From NCBI GenBank assembly GCA_945869755.1, contig CAMBPW010000008.1:1-23118 (forward strand): 23,118 nucleotides of DNA. Reading direction: 5' to 3'. The position numbers and the translations under genes were made by a program. The notes beneath the pieces are model-generated. The model saw only the letters and a list, made by a program, of their open reading frames with translations, searched no databases and was not told the origin of the DNA. This DNA comes from an uncultured Gemella sp. Lineage in GTDB: Bacteria > Bacillota > Bacilli > Staphylococcales > Gemellaceae. Numbering within the stretch: the first letter of the stretch is position 1; every line of letters starts with the position of its first letter. Shown piece by piece: positions 22,789 to 23,118 of the stretch.

Positions 22789-23118
22789 TTATTTTCTTAA
22801 TGTCGAAATATTTAGTTCTAATAATTGCTCTAAATCTACTGGTGATGGTGCTTCTGTTAATAAACAAGATGCGTTTGCTGTTTTCGGGAATGCAATTGTA
22901 TCTCTTAAATTTTCTCTTCCTGCTAATAACATTACAAATCTGTCTAATCCTAATGCACAACCTCCATGCGGTGGAACTCCATATTCAAATGCTTCTAATA
23001 AAAATCCAAATTGACTTTTAGCACTTTCTTCTGTAAATCCTAATGCTTTAAACATAGAAGTTTGAATATCTTTGTCATAAATACGAATACTTCCTCCACC
23101 TAATTCATATCCATTTAA
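22789..23118 (-). CDS. aspS: Aspartyl-tRNA synthetase, 3' part (partial at right window edge)
   Basis: The last 109 codons of aspS; the frame stays open to the window edge. The visible part begins LNGYELGGGSIRIYDKDIQ, the conserved motif near the active site, continues MFKALGFTEESAKSQFGFLLEAFEYGVPPHGGCALGLDRFVMLLAG (class II motif 3 with the GLDR arginine), and ends NISTLRK. The ATG at 23055 is internal and is not the start of the gene. The 3' end has its own strong terminator. Identification is very secure. Confidence 0.96.
   Translation of the reverse strand, partial: LNGYELGGGSIRIYDKDIQTSMFKALGFTEESAKSQFGFLLEAFEYGVPPHGGCALGLDRFVMLLAGRENLRDTIAFPKTANASCLLTEAPSPVDLEQLLELNISTLRK

Noticed and set aside
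22742..22960. 72-codon minus-strand frame next to the aspS end
   Set aside because: It overlaps aspS in another frame and runs into the aspS terminator; its composition is that of a shadow frame.
1..23118. Mobile elements, prophage, CRISPR arrays, toxin-antitoxin or restriction systems
   Set aside because: No transposase, integrase, direct-repeat spacer array or defence-gene signature was seen on either strand; composition is uniform and gene content is core.

Overview
The window is a stretch of very AT-rich chromosome from a low-GC Gram-positive bacterium (Bacillota, Bacilli-like). The evidence is A/T-biased codon use throughout, AGGAG-type ribosome-binding sites, sigma-A promoters (TTGACA/TATAAT), a yybP-ykoY Mn2+ riboswitch on a terC gene, and a Bacillales-style ccpN - PPDK regulatory protein - ppdK block. 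A Gemella-like organism is my best guess, from general resemblance only; no marker here proves the genus. I see no rRNA, tRNA, CRISPR array, prophage, insertion sequence or origin. Nearly all of it is ordinary core genome, densely packed.

Layout. Left edge (1-974, minus): 5' part of dnaX, cut by the window edge, divergent from the plus-strand K+ uptake operon trkA-trkH (1151-3980). Everything to the right is on the minus strand. Convergent with trkH, across a long hairpin, is an Uup-like ABC-F ATPase. Then come a TerC-family membrane protein behind a Mn2+ riboswitch, a two-gene unit encoding an ABC-like protein without catalytic motifs and a 6-TM permease, and brnQ. Next are topA and map, a decayed GNAT acetyltransferase gene and a NagD-type HAD phosphatase. 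After these lie ppdK, its bifunctional regulatory protein and the CBS-domain repressor ccpN, then ogt, a DUF59 Fe-S assembly factor, rpiA, tyrS, a short-chain dehydrogenase and the 3' end of aspS (cut by the right edge).

How the genes relate. trkA/trkH form one transporter. ccpN, the PPDK regulatory protein and ppdK form a pyruvate/PEP control module: ccpN and the regulatory protein are one base apart, and an 11-base match to the remembered CcpN operator consensus lies just upstream of ppdK inside a 16-bp perfect inverted repeat. terC has a textbook promoter, aptamer and overlapping terminator, so Mn2+ should switch it on. brnQ has a strong promoter and a 14/15 match to a CodY box further upstream. 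tyrS and rpiA are 13 nt apart and probably cotranscribed. The HAD gene, the dead GNAT gene and map look like a former operon.

Most worth a second look: the intact but motif-less ABC ATPase-like protein paired with a permease (7151-8752); the DnaX in which the normal four-cysteine zinc module is shortened and has no cysteines; the CcpN-type site inside the ppdK inverted repeat; the possible CodY site overlapping the topA terminator tail; and a ccpN promoter whose -35 lies within the ogt terminator stem. I found no convincing wholly new multi-gene system; the dead-ABC/permease pair is the nearest candidate.
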